Of a stretch of 6,903 bases of DNA, positions 1-6,843 are shown piece by piece. The notes beneath the pieces were generated by a model. It did no database searches and had not been told where the DNA came from. It worked only from the letters and a program-made list of their open reading frames with translations. Source of the DNA: Bacteroidales bacterium (GTDB lineage: Bacteria; Bacteroidota; Bacteroidia; Bacteroidales; UBA7960); assembly GCA_003553005.1 (NCBI GenBank), contig PUPG01000118.1:1-6903 (forward strand), given 5' to 3'. Positions within the stretch are counted from its first letter, which is position 1; each line of letters opens with the position of its first letter. The position numbers were made by a program, and so were the translations under genes.

Positions 1-1
1 A

Positions 2-403
2 AGCAAAAACCTGCTCGGCATGGCGCGGGTGCTCATCAGCGACTTCCAGGGCCAGATCCCGGAAGAGGTGGACGACCTCATCAAGCTACCCGGGGTGGGC
101 CGCAAGACGGCCAACGTGCTCGCCTCCGTGATCTATGACAAGCCGGCCTTGGCTGTCGACACCCACGTTTTTCGCGTGGCGCAGCGGATTGGGTTGACGA
201 CCAACGCGAAAACACCCCTGGCAGCAGAAAAACAACTCGTAAAACACATACCAAGGCACCAGCTGGCCATTGCCCACCATTGGCTTATCCTGCACGGCAG
301 ATACATATGCGTCGCCCGCAAACCGAAATGCGATATATGCCCCCTCACGAAAGTCTGCAAGTTTTACCAGGCAAAAAAATCAAAAAATGAAAACGCGCCA
401 TAG
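2..403 (+). CDS. nth: Endonuclease III (DNA glycosylase/AP lyase), 5'-truncated by window edge
   Basis: This is the C-terminal part of endonuclease III, a base-excision-repair enzyme that removes oxidised pyrimidines and cleaves the abasic site. The frame is open to the left edge, and the residues before the ATG at 20 (SKNLLG) continue the family pattern 'KAKNLLGMARVL', so that ATG is internal and not the start. Counting from Met at 20, the helix-hairpin-helix is LPGVGRKTAN (residues 23-32). Its Lys29 matches the Schiff-base lysine (K120 in E. coli) and Asp47 in VDTHVFRV matches the catalytic aspartate (D138). Four cysteines at 97, 104, 107 and 113 give the C-X6-C-X2-C-X5-C spacing of the 4Fe-4S cluster. 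By alignment with the E. coli enzyme roughly 85 N-terminal residues lie outside the window. The end is a lysine-rich tail and TAG. All the key residues in view are intact, so it is probably functional. The identity is secure. Confidence 0.95.
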   Translation, partial: SKNLLGMARVLISDFQGQIPEEVDDLIKLPGVGRKTANVLASVIYDKPALAVDTHVFRVAQRIGLTTNAKTPLAAEKQLVKHIPRHQLAIAHHWLILHGRYICVARKPKCDICPLTKVCKFYQAKKSKNENAP

Positions 404-424
404 CGCTTAAAACGCCGATTGTGT

Positions 425-445
425 TATCTTTGCAGGGTAAGTTTG
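425..445 (+). promoter_or_regulatory. Candidate Bacteroidota promoter(s) for the GH3/serine hydrolase gene
   Basis: Two matches to the Bacteroidota -7 consensus TAnnTTTG lie 13 bases apart: TATCTTTG at 425-432 and TAAGTTTG at 438-445. They sit in the 71-base gap between nth and the GH3 gene and would give 5' leaders of roughly 20-40 bases. The first is the more typical form (TATCTTTGC). Neither has a clear -33 TTG at the usual 19-21 base spacing; the TTG at 419-421 is too close to the first and about 16 bases from the second. The motif match is seen directly and promoter activity is inferred. Confidence 0.5.
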
Positions 446-474
446 GATTTCGTTAAAGCTATACTGTTACCGGC

Positions 475-3474
475 ATGCGTAGTTTTCTGGTTTTAGGGAT
501 ACACTTTACCCTTTTAATGTTGCTTTTTTTTCTGCTGGCTCCGGGTACGCAATCTGCCGGGAAGTCCACAGGCGCCACCCAGGAATGCCCTTATAGCACG
601 CCGTGGGTCGATTCGGTATTTCAATCCCTCACCCTGGAGGAGCGGATTGCCCAGCTATTGATGATCCGGGTGCATACGGACCAGGATGAAGCTTATTACG
701 ACAGCATTGTCCACCTTGTAAAAGACTACAACCTGGGCGGGGCCGCCTTCTTCCGCGGATACCCCACCGAGCAGGTGCTCGTCACAAACCGGATGCAAAG
801 CCAGGCCAAAACACCATTGCTTATTGCCATGGATGCGGAGTGGGGTCCGGCCATGCGGCTCGACAGTGTGGATGCTTTTCCCAGGCAAATGGCCCTGGGG
901 GCAGTTCAGGACAATGACCTGGTTTACCGCATGGGTAAAGAAATTGGGAGGCAATTGACCCGCCTGGGCGTCCACATCAACTTTGCTCCTGTCGTAGATG
1001 TGAACAACAACGCCGAAAACCCGGTGATTAACTTCCGGGCCTTTGGCGAAGACCGGCAACAAGTGGCAGATAAAGGGCTGGCTTACATGCACGGGCTGCA
1101 GGATGCCGGCATCATTGCCTGTGCCAAGCATTTCCCCGGGCATGGCGACACGGATGCGGACTCGCACCACACGCTTCCACTGTTGCAGCATCCCTTTGAA
1201 GAGATCGACGCCATTCACCTCTACCCTTTCCGTAAACTGATGGAACAGGGATTGCAATCCGTAATGATTGCTCACCTGGAAATGCCCATACTGGAGCCGG
1301 AACCAAAACTGGCATCCACCCTGTCCCACAACATCGTCACCAAGTTGCTCCAGATGGAGATGGGATTCGACGGTTTGGTGATCACCGATGCCCTGGACAT
1401 GCGCGGTGTAAGCGACTATTTTGAACCGGGAGAACTGGAGCTGCGGGCACTGATGGCCGGTAACGACATCCTGTTGCTGCCCGAGGATGTCCCTGCAGCC
1501 ATCAGCACCATCAAAAATGCCATCCGGGATGGGATCATCCACGAAGACCTCGTGAATACAACCTGCCGCAAGGTATTGTTTCACAAAGAACAAGCAGGGC
1601 TCGATAACTTCACATATACCTCACCGGAGAATATTGTCGAAGACCTGAACAGCCCCGAAAACCAGGTGTTAAACAAAGCCCTGGTGGAGGCATCCTTACC
1701 CCTGGTGCGCAACGAGGACCAACTGGTGCCCATCAGGAACCTGGCCGGCAAAAAGATTGCCGCGCTTGCCATCGGCGAAACGCCGGAAAACGTCTTTCAC
1801 CAAAGGCTGGAAAAATATGCACCCGTTTCCACCTACGGCATAGACAAATACCATAGTCCGCAGCACGCTGCCCGCAAGATGGAGAAGCTGGCCGAATACG
1901 ACCTGGTGATCTTGTCGGTGCACGACAACAGCTTTTTCCTGTCGAGGGACTATGGCATCAATGGCAAGACCATCGGGCTTGTGAATGCCATTGCCAGGCG
2001 ACAAAATGCGATTCTCAGCCTGTTTGCCAATCCTTACAGCCTGGCATTTTTCGAAGAAGGCATTCTGGAGTCCGAGGCCATCCTTGTCGCTTACCAGGAG
2101 GGCAAGCTGTTTGAATCTGCGGCCGCCGAAGCCATCTTTGGCGGGGTGCAAACCCTGGGCGCACTGCCCGTCACATCCGGAAAGCATTTCGCAAACGCTA
2201 CCGGGATCATTACCCCGGAGCCATCGCGCATTCGCTTCGGCTATGCTGAAGAAGCCGGCATTCAAAGCCGTCTGCTCGCCCGGATCGACTCCATGGCCGT
2301 GGAAGGCATCCGCAAAGAAGCCTACCCGGGATGCCAGGTCGCGATCGTGAAGGATGGCATCATGATCTATCACAAAGCCTTTGGCCATCATACCTATGAC
2401 AGCCTGGCCCCGGTCCTGACCACCGATGTATATGACCTGGCATCCATCACCAAGATCGCTGCCACCACCATCACCATCATGAAACTCTACGAAGAGGGCC
2501 GCATCAGTCTGGACGAGGGCATTGGCACCTATCTGCCGTGGATCCAGGACTCCCCACTCCAGGAGATCAGCATCAGGGACATCCTGGCCCACCAGGGCAG
2601 ACTGCAGCCCTGGATCCCCTTCTACCTGGAAACAATGGATCAGGATGGCAGCTACCTGGAAGGAATTTATGCGCATCAACCCTCAGCGGTGTTTAACCTG
2701 CAGGTTGCCGATGGCTTATATATGCACAGCAACTTCCGCGATTCCATTTTCCAGAAGATCCTGGATGCAGAGCTGCTGGAAAAAGATGAATACCGCTACA
2801 GTGACCTGGGGTTCATCCTGCTTGCCGAGTTAATCCAGCATGTAACTGGTCAGCGCCTGGACGAGTTTGCGCACAACACTTTTTATGCACCCATGGGACT
2901 GGCTACCATGGGCTACCGGCCGCTTAGCCGGATGGATGCCGGGCGAATCGTACCCACGGAACAGGACACGTTATGGCGCCGGCAGGTTGTTCACGGACAC
3001 GTGCACGACCCGGCCGCGGCCATGCTCGGCGGAGTCGGAGGCCATGCCGGCTTATTTTCCAATGCCGGCGACCTGGCCAAACTGATGCACATGATGCTGA
3101 ACGAGGGCCAATACGGCGGGGAGCAGTTTGCAGACCGCAGCATCATCGAATACTTCACCACGGCCCATTTTGCCGGCAATGACAACAGAAGGGGCCTGGG
3201 CTTTGACAAGCCTTCACTGGAGCCGGGCAGCAACGGCCCTGCTGCAGAAAGTGCATCGCCCATGAGCTTCGGCCATAGCGGTTTTACCGGCACCTACGTC
3301 TGGGCAGACCCAATAGAAAACCTCGTGTTTGTATTCCTTTCCAACAGGACCTATCCGGAACAAACCAACAGGAAACTCATCGAAAAAAACATCAGAACCA
3401 ATATGATGCAGGAAATTTATCAAGCCATCCATCATACCAGGATTCTTGAACATTTCTCCGCCATACGGGATTAA
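475..3474 (+). CDS. Exported GH3 beta-N-acetylglucosaminidase (NagZ-like) fused to a serine beta-lactamase-like hydrolase
   Basis: This is a 999-residue two-enzyme protein. Residues 1-28 form a signal peptide: Arg2, a hydrophobic core at about 4-22, and a probable signal peptidase I site near TQSA|GK. There is no lipobox cysteine, so it is probably periplasmic. Residues ~55-370 are a GH3 barrel with the NagZ signature KHFPGHGDTDADSHHTLP (218-235), whose Asp229/His231 match the acid/base dyad of B. subtilis NagZ. Asp305 in VITDALDM is the expected nucleophile, and NFRAFGED (186-193) is the family substrate-loop motif. Residues ~395-590 resemble a GH3 C-terminal domain. Residues ~597-990 are a class C beta-lactamase/PBP-like fold with SITK (Ser657, Lys660), YSD (775-777) in place of YxN, and HSG (934-936) in place of KTG. 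NagZ removes GlcNAc from peptidoglycan-derived sugars; the serine hydrolase could be a peptidase, esterase or amidase, and its substrate cannot be read from sequence. The start at 475 is chosen because it gives a complete signal peptide. Both active sites look intact. Confidence 0.93.
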   Translation: MRSFLVLGIHFTLLMLLFFLLAPGTQSAGKSTGATQECPYSTPWVDSVFQSLTLEERIAQLLMIRVHTDQDEAYYDSIVHLVKDYNLGGAAFFRGYPTEQVLVTNRMQSQAKTPLLIAMDAEWGPAMRLDSVDAFPRQMALGAVQDNDLVYRMGKEIGRQLTRLGVHINFAPVVDVNNNAENPVINFRAFGEDRQQVADKGLAYMHGLQDAGIIACAKHFPGHGDTDADSHHTLPLLQHPFEEIDAIHLYPFRKLMEQGLQSVMIAHLEMPILEPEPKLASTLSHNIVTKLLQMEMGFDGLVITDALDMRGVSDYFEPGELELRALMAGNDILLLPEDVPAAISTIKNAIRDGIIHEDLVNTTCRKVLFHKEQAGLDNFTYTSPENIVEDLNSPENQVLNKALVEASLPLVRNEDQLVPIRNLAGKKIAALAIGETPENVFHQRLEKYAPVSTYGIDKYHSPQHAARKMEKLAEYDLVILSVHDNSFFLSRDYGINGKTIGLVNAIARRQNAILSLFANPYSLAFFEEGILESEAILVAYQEGKLFESAAAEAIFGGVQTLGALPVTSGKHFANATGIITPEPSRIRFGYAEEAGIQSRLLARIDSMAVEGIRKEAYPGCQVAIVKDGIMIYHKAFGHHTYDSLAPVLTTDVYDLASITKIAATTITIMKLYEEGRISLDEGIGTYLPWIQDSPLQEISIRDILAHQGRLQPWIPFYLETMDQDGSYLEGIYAHQPSAVFNLQVADGLYMHSNFRDSIFQKILDAELLEKDEYRYSDLGFILLAELIQHVTGQRLDEFAHNTFYAPMGLATMGYRPLSRMDAGRIVPTEQDTLWRRQVVHGHVHDPAAAMLGGVGGHAGLFSNAGDLAKLMHMMLNEGQYGGEQFADRSIIEYFTTAHFAGNDNRRGLGFDKPSLEPGSNGPAAESASPMSFGHSGFTGTYVWADPIENLVFVFLSNRTYPEQTNRKLIEKNIRTNMMQEIYQAIHHTRILEHFSAIRD

Positions 3475-3492
3475 TTGTTAAACCAAACAACT

Positions 3493-4293
3493 ATGAAGAG
3501 AAGCATTCTATTTTGGATTATTGCGATTGTCATCACCTTGCTGAGCTCTGTGTATACCCGCATGACGGGCCCCACGAAGCCCGAACGCGGACAGGTTGAG
3601 ATCGCTGACGAAAACATTCGCTACCGCCTGATCAGGACATGGGACCAGCCCAGTGACGCCCCTGTAAGCATTAAGGCTGAGGACAGGGACATCCACGGCT
3701 ATTTTCGCTACAAGCGTTATCCCAGTCACGATCAATGGGATACGCTGCGCCTGGCCAGGGAAGAAGACCATCTTACGGCATACATCCCTGAGCAGCCAGC
3801 TGCCGGGAAGGTGATGTACCAGGTCGTGCTGGAAAAGGGTGATGAGCAGGCCGTTCTGACCGAAGAACCCGTCGTGATCCGGTTCAGGGATGCCGTGCCT
3901 GCCTGGGCATTAACCCCACACATTATATTTATGTTTGCGGCGATGCTGTTCAGCATGCGCGCAGGTCTGGCTGCCCTGTTCAAAGAAAAAACCTATCGCT
4001 ATGCCTTGTGGACGATTGTCACGCTAATCCTGGGTGGCCTGGTCTTTGGCCCGATCGTTCAGAAATATGCCTTTGGCGACTGGTGGACAGGATGGCCTTT
4101 CGGAACCGACCTCACAGACAATAAAACAGCCATATCCTTCATTTTCTGGCTCATCGCATTCTTTAAGGTAAGAAAAGACCCTTACCACAGGTCCTGGGTG
4201 CTTGCTGCCGCCATCATCCTATTCATCGTATATCTCATCCCGCACAGCTTGCTTGGTTCGGAGATCGACTGGACACAGGAAAATCTCCAATAG
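3493..4293 (+). CDS. Conserved five-helix membrane protein of unknown function
   Basis: This is a 266-residue integral membrane protein. The ATG at 3493 is preferred over an in-frame TTG at 3475 directly after the previous stop, because it gives a compact charged N-terminus (MKRS) before the first helix. Predicted membrane segments are at about 4-22, 143-163, 168-187, 212-226 and 234-252. Residues ~23-138 form a polar, probably beta-rich domain that should lie outside the cytoplasm. The loop between helices 3 and 4 carries a dense aromatic/Gly/Asp motif, GDWWTGWPFGTDLTDNK (195-211). I recall similar loops in uncharacterised membrane proteins of Bacteroidota and some other phyla, but cannot name a family. 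It lies 18 bases after the GH3/serine hydrolase gene with no terminator or promoter between, so the two are probably co-transcribed, suggesting an envelope role. It has no recognisable enzymatic motif or transporter signature. The coding call is firm and the function is unknown. Confidence 0.85.
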   Translation: MKRSILFWIIAIVITLLSSVYTRMTGPTKPERGQVEIADENIRYRLIRTWDQPSDAPVSIKAEDRDIHGYFRYKRYPSHDQWDTLRLAREEDHLTAYIPEQPAAGKVMYQVVLEKGDEQAVLTEEPVVIRFRDAVPAWALTPHIIFMFAAMLFSMRAGLAALFKEKTYRYALWTIVTLILGGLVFGPIVQKYAFGDWWTGWPFGTDLTDNKTAISFIFWLIAFFKVRKDPYHRSWVLAAAIILFIVYLIPHSLLGSEIDWTQENLQ

Positions 4294-4367
4294 CAGCTCA
4301 GGCAAAGGATACAGACAGACGACCGGTTTTTTTCACCAAAAAACAGGGCTTAAGCAAGCTAAAGTTG

Positions 4368-4375
4368 TAAATTTG
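4368..4375 (+). promoter_or_regulatory. Candidate promoter -7 element upstream of parA
   Basis: TAAATTTG (followed by C) is an exact match to the Bacteroidota TAnnTTTG -7 consensus. It lies in the 167-base gap between the membrane protein gene and parA. Transcription would begin near 4382, giving a leader of about 80 bases. I do not see a good -33 TTG at the usual spacing. As the best match in the gap before parA, it is the likely promoter of parA-parB-DUF5683. Confidence 0.55.
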
Positions 4376-4460
4376 CAATCAGGCTTTACGGGCGGAGTAA
4401 TTTGTGTCGTGAAGTGTGGTATTGGAATTTACTGACCATTAACACGTTGATATCTTATCT

Positions 4461-5264
4461 ATGACTAAAGTTATTGCCATTGCCAATCAGAAAGGCGGAG
4501 TCGGGAAAACCACCACAGCCATTAACCTGGCTGCAAGTATGGCGATCCTGGAACACAAAACCCTCCTGATCGATGCGGATCCGCAGTCGAACGCTACATC
4601 AGGGGGTGGAATAGACCCCAAGCACGTCAAGACCAGCATCTATGAATGCATCATCGATGACGTCAATCCCAGGGACATCATCATAGAAACAGATACGCCC
4701 AACCTGGATCTGATTCCCGCACATATCGACCTGGTGGGTGCCGAGATCGAAATGATCAACATGCCCAACCGCGAGCAAATGATGCGCAAGGTCGTGGACA
4801 AGATCAAGGATCAATACGATTTTGTCATCATCGACTGTTCGCCATCGCTGGGACTGGTCACCGTGAACGCGCTCTCCGCCTCCGATTCTGTGATCGTCCC
4901 GGTACAATGCGAGTATTTCGCCCTGGAAGGTCTGGGTAAGCTGCTGAACACCATCAAGATTGTGCAGTCGAGGCTAAACACCCGGCTGGAGATCGAGGGC
5001 ATCCTGCTTACGATGTACGATGCGCGCCTGCGCCTGGCCAACCAGGTGGTCGAAGAGGTCAAGATGCATTTCCAGGATCTGGTCTTTGATACCGTCATTT
5101 ACCGCAACATCAAGCTCGGGGAGGCGCCCAGCTTTGGAGAGACCATCATCATGCATGATGCCCAGAGCCGCGGGGCATTAAACCACCTGAACCTGGCCAG
5201 GGAGATCCTCCAGAAGAACGGGATGACCAGGATCAAGGAGAAAGACAAAAAACTGAAGATATGA
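4461..5264 (+). CDS. parA: Chromosome partitioning ATPase ParA (Soj family)
   Basis: ParA is a DNA-bound ATPase that with ParB moves replicated origin regions apart. The 267-residue product has the deviant Walker A motif KGGVGKTTT at 11-19 (signature Lys11, catalytic Lys16), the A' motif LLIDADPQ (35-42, with Asp40 aligned to the hydrolytic Asp40 of B. subtilis Soj) and Walker [12 protein letters not shown] (121-131, Asp125). Conserved ParA segments [10 protein letters not shown] (187-196) and [14 protein letters not shown] (214-227) follow; the family's non-specific DNA-binding basic residues lie in these regions (Arg189, Arg191, Lys218). It has no N-terminal helix-turn-helix, so it is the short chromosomal type and not a plasmid type Ia ParA. 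A lysine-rich tail (about 253-267) extends slightly beyond the typical Soj length. Its stop overlaps the parB start by four bases (ATGA), indicating translational coupling. No Shine-Dalgarno precedes the ATG, as is usual in Bacteroidota. Confidence 0.97.
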   Translation: MTKVIAIANQKGGVGKTTTAINLAASMAILEHKTLLIDADPQSNATSGGGIDPKHVKTSIYECIIDDVNPRDIIIETDTPNLDLIPAHIDLVGAEIEMINMPNREQMMRKVVDKIKDQYDFVIIDCSPSLGLVTVNALSASDSVIVPVQCEYFALEGLGKLLNTIKIVQSRLNTRLEIEGILLTMYDARLRLANQVVEEVKMHFQDLVFDTVIYRNIKLGEAPSFGETIIMHDAQSRGALNHLNLAREILQKNGMTRIKEKDKKLKI

Positions 5265-6175
5265 ACGCCAAAAAGAAAGCTTTGGGAAAAGGCCTGGGCG
5301 CCTTGCTTGACAACTCAGGTGTAGAGGCCCAGCCTACCTATGATGTGGAAAAGGATCTGCTCCCCACGGGCACCATTGGCAAAGTGCCGATCGACATCAT
5401 CGAGACCAATCCACACCAGCCCCGTACCGACTTTGATGAGGAAGCGCTGAATGACCTGGCGGCATCCATCAAAGAGCAGGGCGTGATTCAGCCCATTACG
5501 GTACGAAAGCTCGAAGACAACAAGCTGCAGCTCATTTCCGGTGAAAGACGCCTCAAAGCTGCACGGCTGGCCGGTCTCGCCGACCTGCCTGCCTACATCG
5601 TGGCCGCGGATGAACATGCCATGCTGGAGATGGCCATTGTCGAAAACATCCAGCGCGAAAATCTCAACCCGGTAGAAATTGCGCTCGGGTACAAACAACT
5701 GATCCAGGACTATAAACTGACCCAGGAGTCGCTCAGTGAGCGCCTGGGCAAAAGCCGGCCCTCCATTGCCAACTACCTGCGGATCCTGAACCTGCCCGGC
5801 GAAATCCAGCTGGGCCTGAGACAGGAACTTATCAGCATGGGCCATGCAAAAGCCTTGCTGCCCCTCGAAGACGTCCCTACCCTGATGGAAGTGTACCAGG
5901 ACACCATCGAGCAAAACCTCTCCGTGAGAGAACTCGAGGAAGTGGTGAAGCAGATCGTCAGCGATGCGGAAGAAGACGACACCACACCGCCGCCCGAAAA
6001 ACCCAAAAAGCAGGCAATCACAGAGACACAAAAGGTGTTTCAAAAAGAGCTGACCAAAAAATTCAACACCCGGGTCAACATCAAAAATAAACAAGGAGGC
6101 AAAGGAAGCATTGTCATCAACTTTGACTCCCAGGAAGCGTTTGACCGAATCGTCAAAGAACTCAAGGACAGTTGA
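5261..6175 (+). CDS. parB: Chromosome partitioning protein ParB (parS-binding CTPase clamp)
   Basis: ParB binds parS sites near the replication origin, loads as a CTP-dependent sliding clamp and stimulates ParA ATPase activity. The 304-residue protein has all the family parts in order. The N-terminal peptide [13 protein letters not shown] (4-16) is the basic segment that activates ParA in relatives. The CTP-binding N-domain (about 42-138) contains NPHQPR (50-55), GERRLKAA (94-101) and ENIQREN (128-134). A helix-turn-helix DNA-binding region spans [20 protein letters not shown] (153-172). An acidic, proline-rich linker runs from 235 to 252, and a C-terminal dimerisation domain from about 253 to 303. 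The length is normal and no key residue is missing. Its start lies inside the parA stop (ATGA). I found no copy of the parS consensus TGTTNCACGTGAAACA in the window, so its binding sites must be elsewhere. Confidence 0.97.
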   Translation: MNAKKKALGKGLGALLDNSGVEAQPTYDVEKDLLPTGTIGKVPIDIIETNPHQPRTDFDEEALNDLAASIKEQGVIQPITVRKLEDNKLQLISGERRLKAARLAGLADLPAYIVAADEHAMLEMAIVENIQRENLNPVEIALGYKQLIQDYKLTQESLSERLGKSRPSIANYLRILNLPGEIQLGLRQELISMGHAKALLPLEDVPTLMEVYQDTIEQNLSVRELEEVVKQIVSDAEEDDTTPPPEKPKKQAITETQKVFQKELTKKFNTRVNIKNKQGGKGSIVINFDSQEAFDRIVKELKDS

Positions 6176-6204
6176 TAAGCGCGCTCGTGGCACATGCCGA
6201 TCAC

Positions 6205-6825
6205 ATGAACAGGAAGTGTTTCCAGGGGAAACTCCGGCTTTCCACAAGAAAACCGCTTGGCATTGTTGTGCTCGCCCTTTTTTTTTTGATGCCCACCGGC
6301 GCTTTGCACGCACAACAGGCTAACCCAAACGGCAACGCGACAAACGACGAGCAAGTCATGCCACATGAGCCTTCACCAGGTCGGGCTGCCATGCTCTCGG
6401 CAACGCTTCCCGGCCTTGGACAAATTTACAACCAACGGTACTGGAAGGTACCCATCATATATGCCGGCTTTGGCACCCTGGCTTATTTTATTGACTTTAA
6501 CAACAGCAATTACCGGGAATGGCGCGAAGCCTGGATCGCAAGGGTGGATGGCAATCCAAATACCGTAGATGATTATCCGCTCTATTCCGATAGCGAACTG
6601 GAGCGGGCCATGAACTTTTATCGCAGGAATTTGGAGATAACGTATATGCTAACCGCAGCACTCTATTTGCTGAATATTCTGGATGCCAGCGTGGACGCCC
6701 ACCTGATGACGTTTGACGTGGGCGAAGACCTGACCATGGGCCTGTATCCGTCAACCCTGCAATCGCCAGGCGGCTTCGGAAAAGACAGGCATCAGACCGG
6801 TCTGACCCTGAGGATAAGGTTTTAA
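6205..6825 (+). CDS. DUF5683 domain-containing membrane/envelope protein
   Basis: This is a 206-residue DUF5683 protein of unknown function, in its usual place behind parB in Bacteroidota. The ATG at 6205 is chosen because it precedes a signal-peptide-like region: basic residues at 3-16, a hydrophobic core LGIVVLALFFLM (18-29) and a signal peptidase-like site LHA|QQ near residue 36. An in-frame TTG at 6172 overlapping the parB stop would add 11 residues with no obvious purpose. After a polar linker (37-57) comes the family hallmark MLSATLPGLGQIYNQRYWK (63-81). Two hydrophobic segments follow, VPIIYAGFGTLAYFI (82-96) and ITYMLTAALYLLNIL (145-159), separated by a polar stretch rich in Arg, Trp and Asp. 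The conserved DASVDAHL (160-167) comes next. The protein ends LTLRIRF, with a terminal phenylalanine. It is 29 bases after parB and probably in the same operon. The family call is good; a role in segregation or the envelope is only suggested by position. Confidence 0.88.
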   Translation: MNRKCFQGKLRLSTRKPLGIVVLALFFLMPTGALHAQQANPNGNATNDEQVMPHEPSPGRAAMLSATLPGLGQIYNQRYWKVPIIYAGFGTLAYFIDFNNSNYREWREAWIARVDGNPNTVDDYPLYSDSELERAMNFYRRNLEITYMLTAALYLLNILDASVDAHLMTFDVGEDLTMGLYPSTLQSPGGFGKDRHQTGLTLRIRF

Positions 6826-6843
6826 CAAAGTAAACGATCACCT

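Noticed and set aside
20..403. Treating the ATG at 20 as the true start of a short endonuclease III
   Set aside because: The open frame upstream of this ATG encodes residues that match the family, so the gene is cut by the window edge and not shortened.
395..406. GCGC-CATA-GCGC inverted repeat over the nth stop codon as a terminator
   Set aside because: The stem has only four pairs and no T-run follows; GCGC is self-complementary, so such repeats arise easily by chance.
655..1593. Long antisense open frame (312 codons) across the GH3 domain
   Set aside because: It lies opposite a gene with intact catalytic motifs, shows no recognisable protein pattern and is explained by the codon bias of the + strand gene. 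The same applies to the antisense frames at 1696-2679 and 5315-6313.
2893..2912. Paired CCATGG palindromes inside the serine hydrolase coding region
   Set aside because: They encode parts of a conserved-looking stretch (PMG and TMG) and appear to be a by-product of codon choice.
2998..3003. CACGTG hexamer as a possible parS core
   Set aside because: The flanking bases (GGA on the left, CAC on the right) do not match TGTTN/GAAACA, and the site is inside the serine hydrolase coding region.
3475..3477. TTG directly after the GH3 fusion stop as start of the membrane protein
   Set aside because: It adds six polar residues with no family sense, while the ATG at 3493 gives a standard membrane-protein N-terminus.
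4326..4344. A/T hairpin (G plus T6, loop, A6 plus C) as a terminator for the membrane protein gene
   Set aside because: The stem has almost only A-T pairs and is not followed by a T-run on either strand, so it does not fit an intrinsic terminator.
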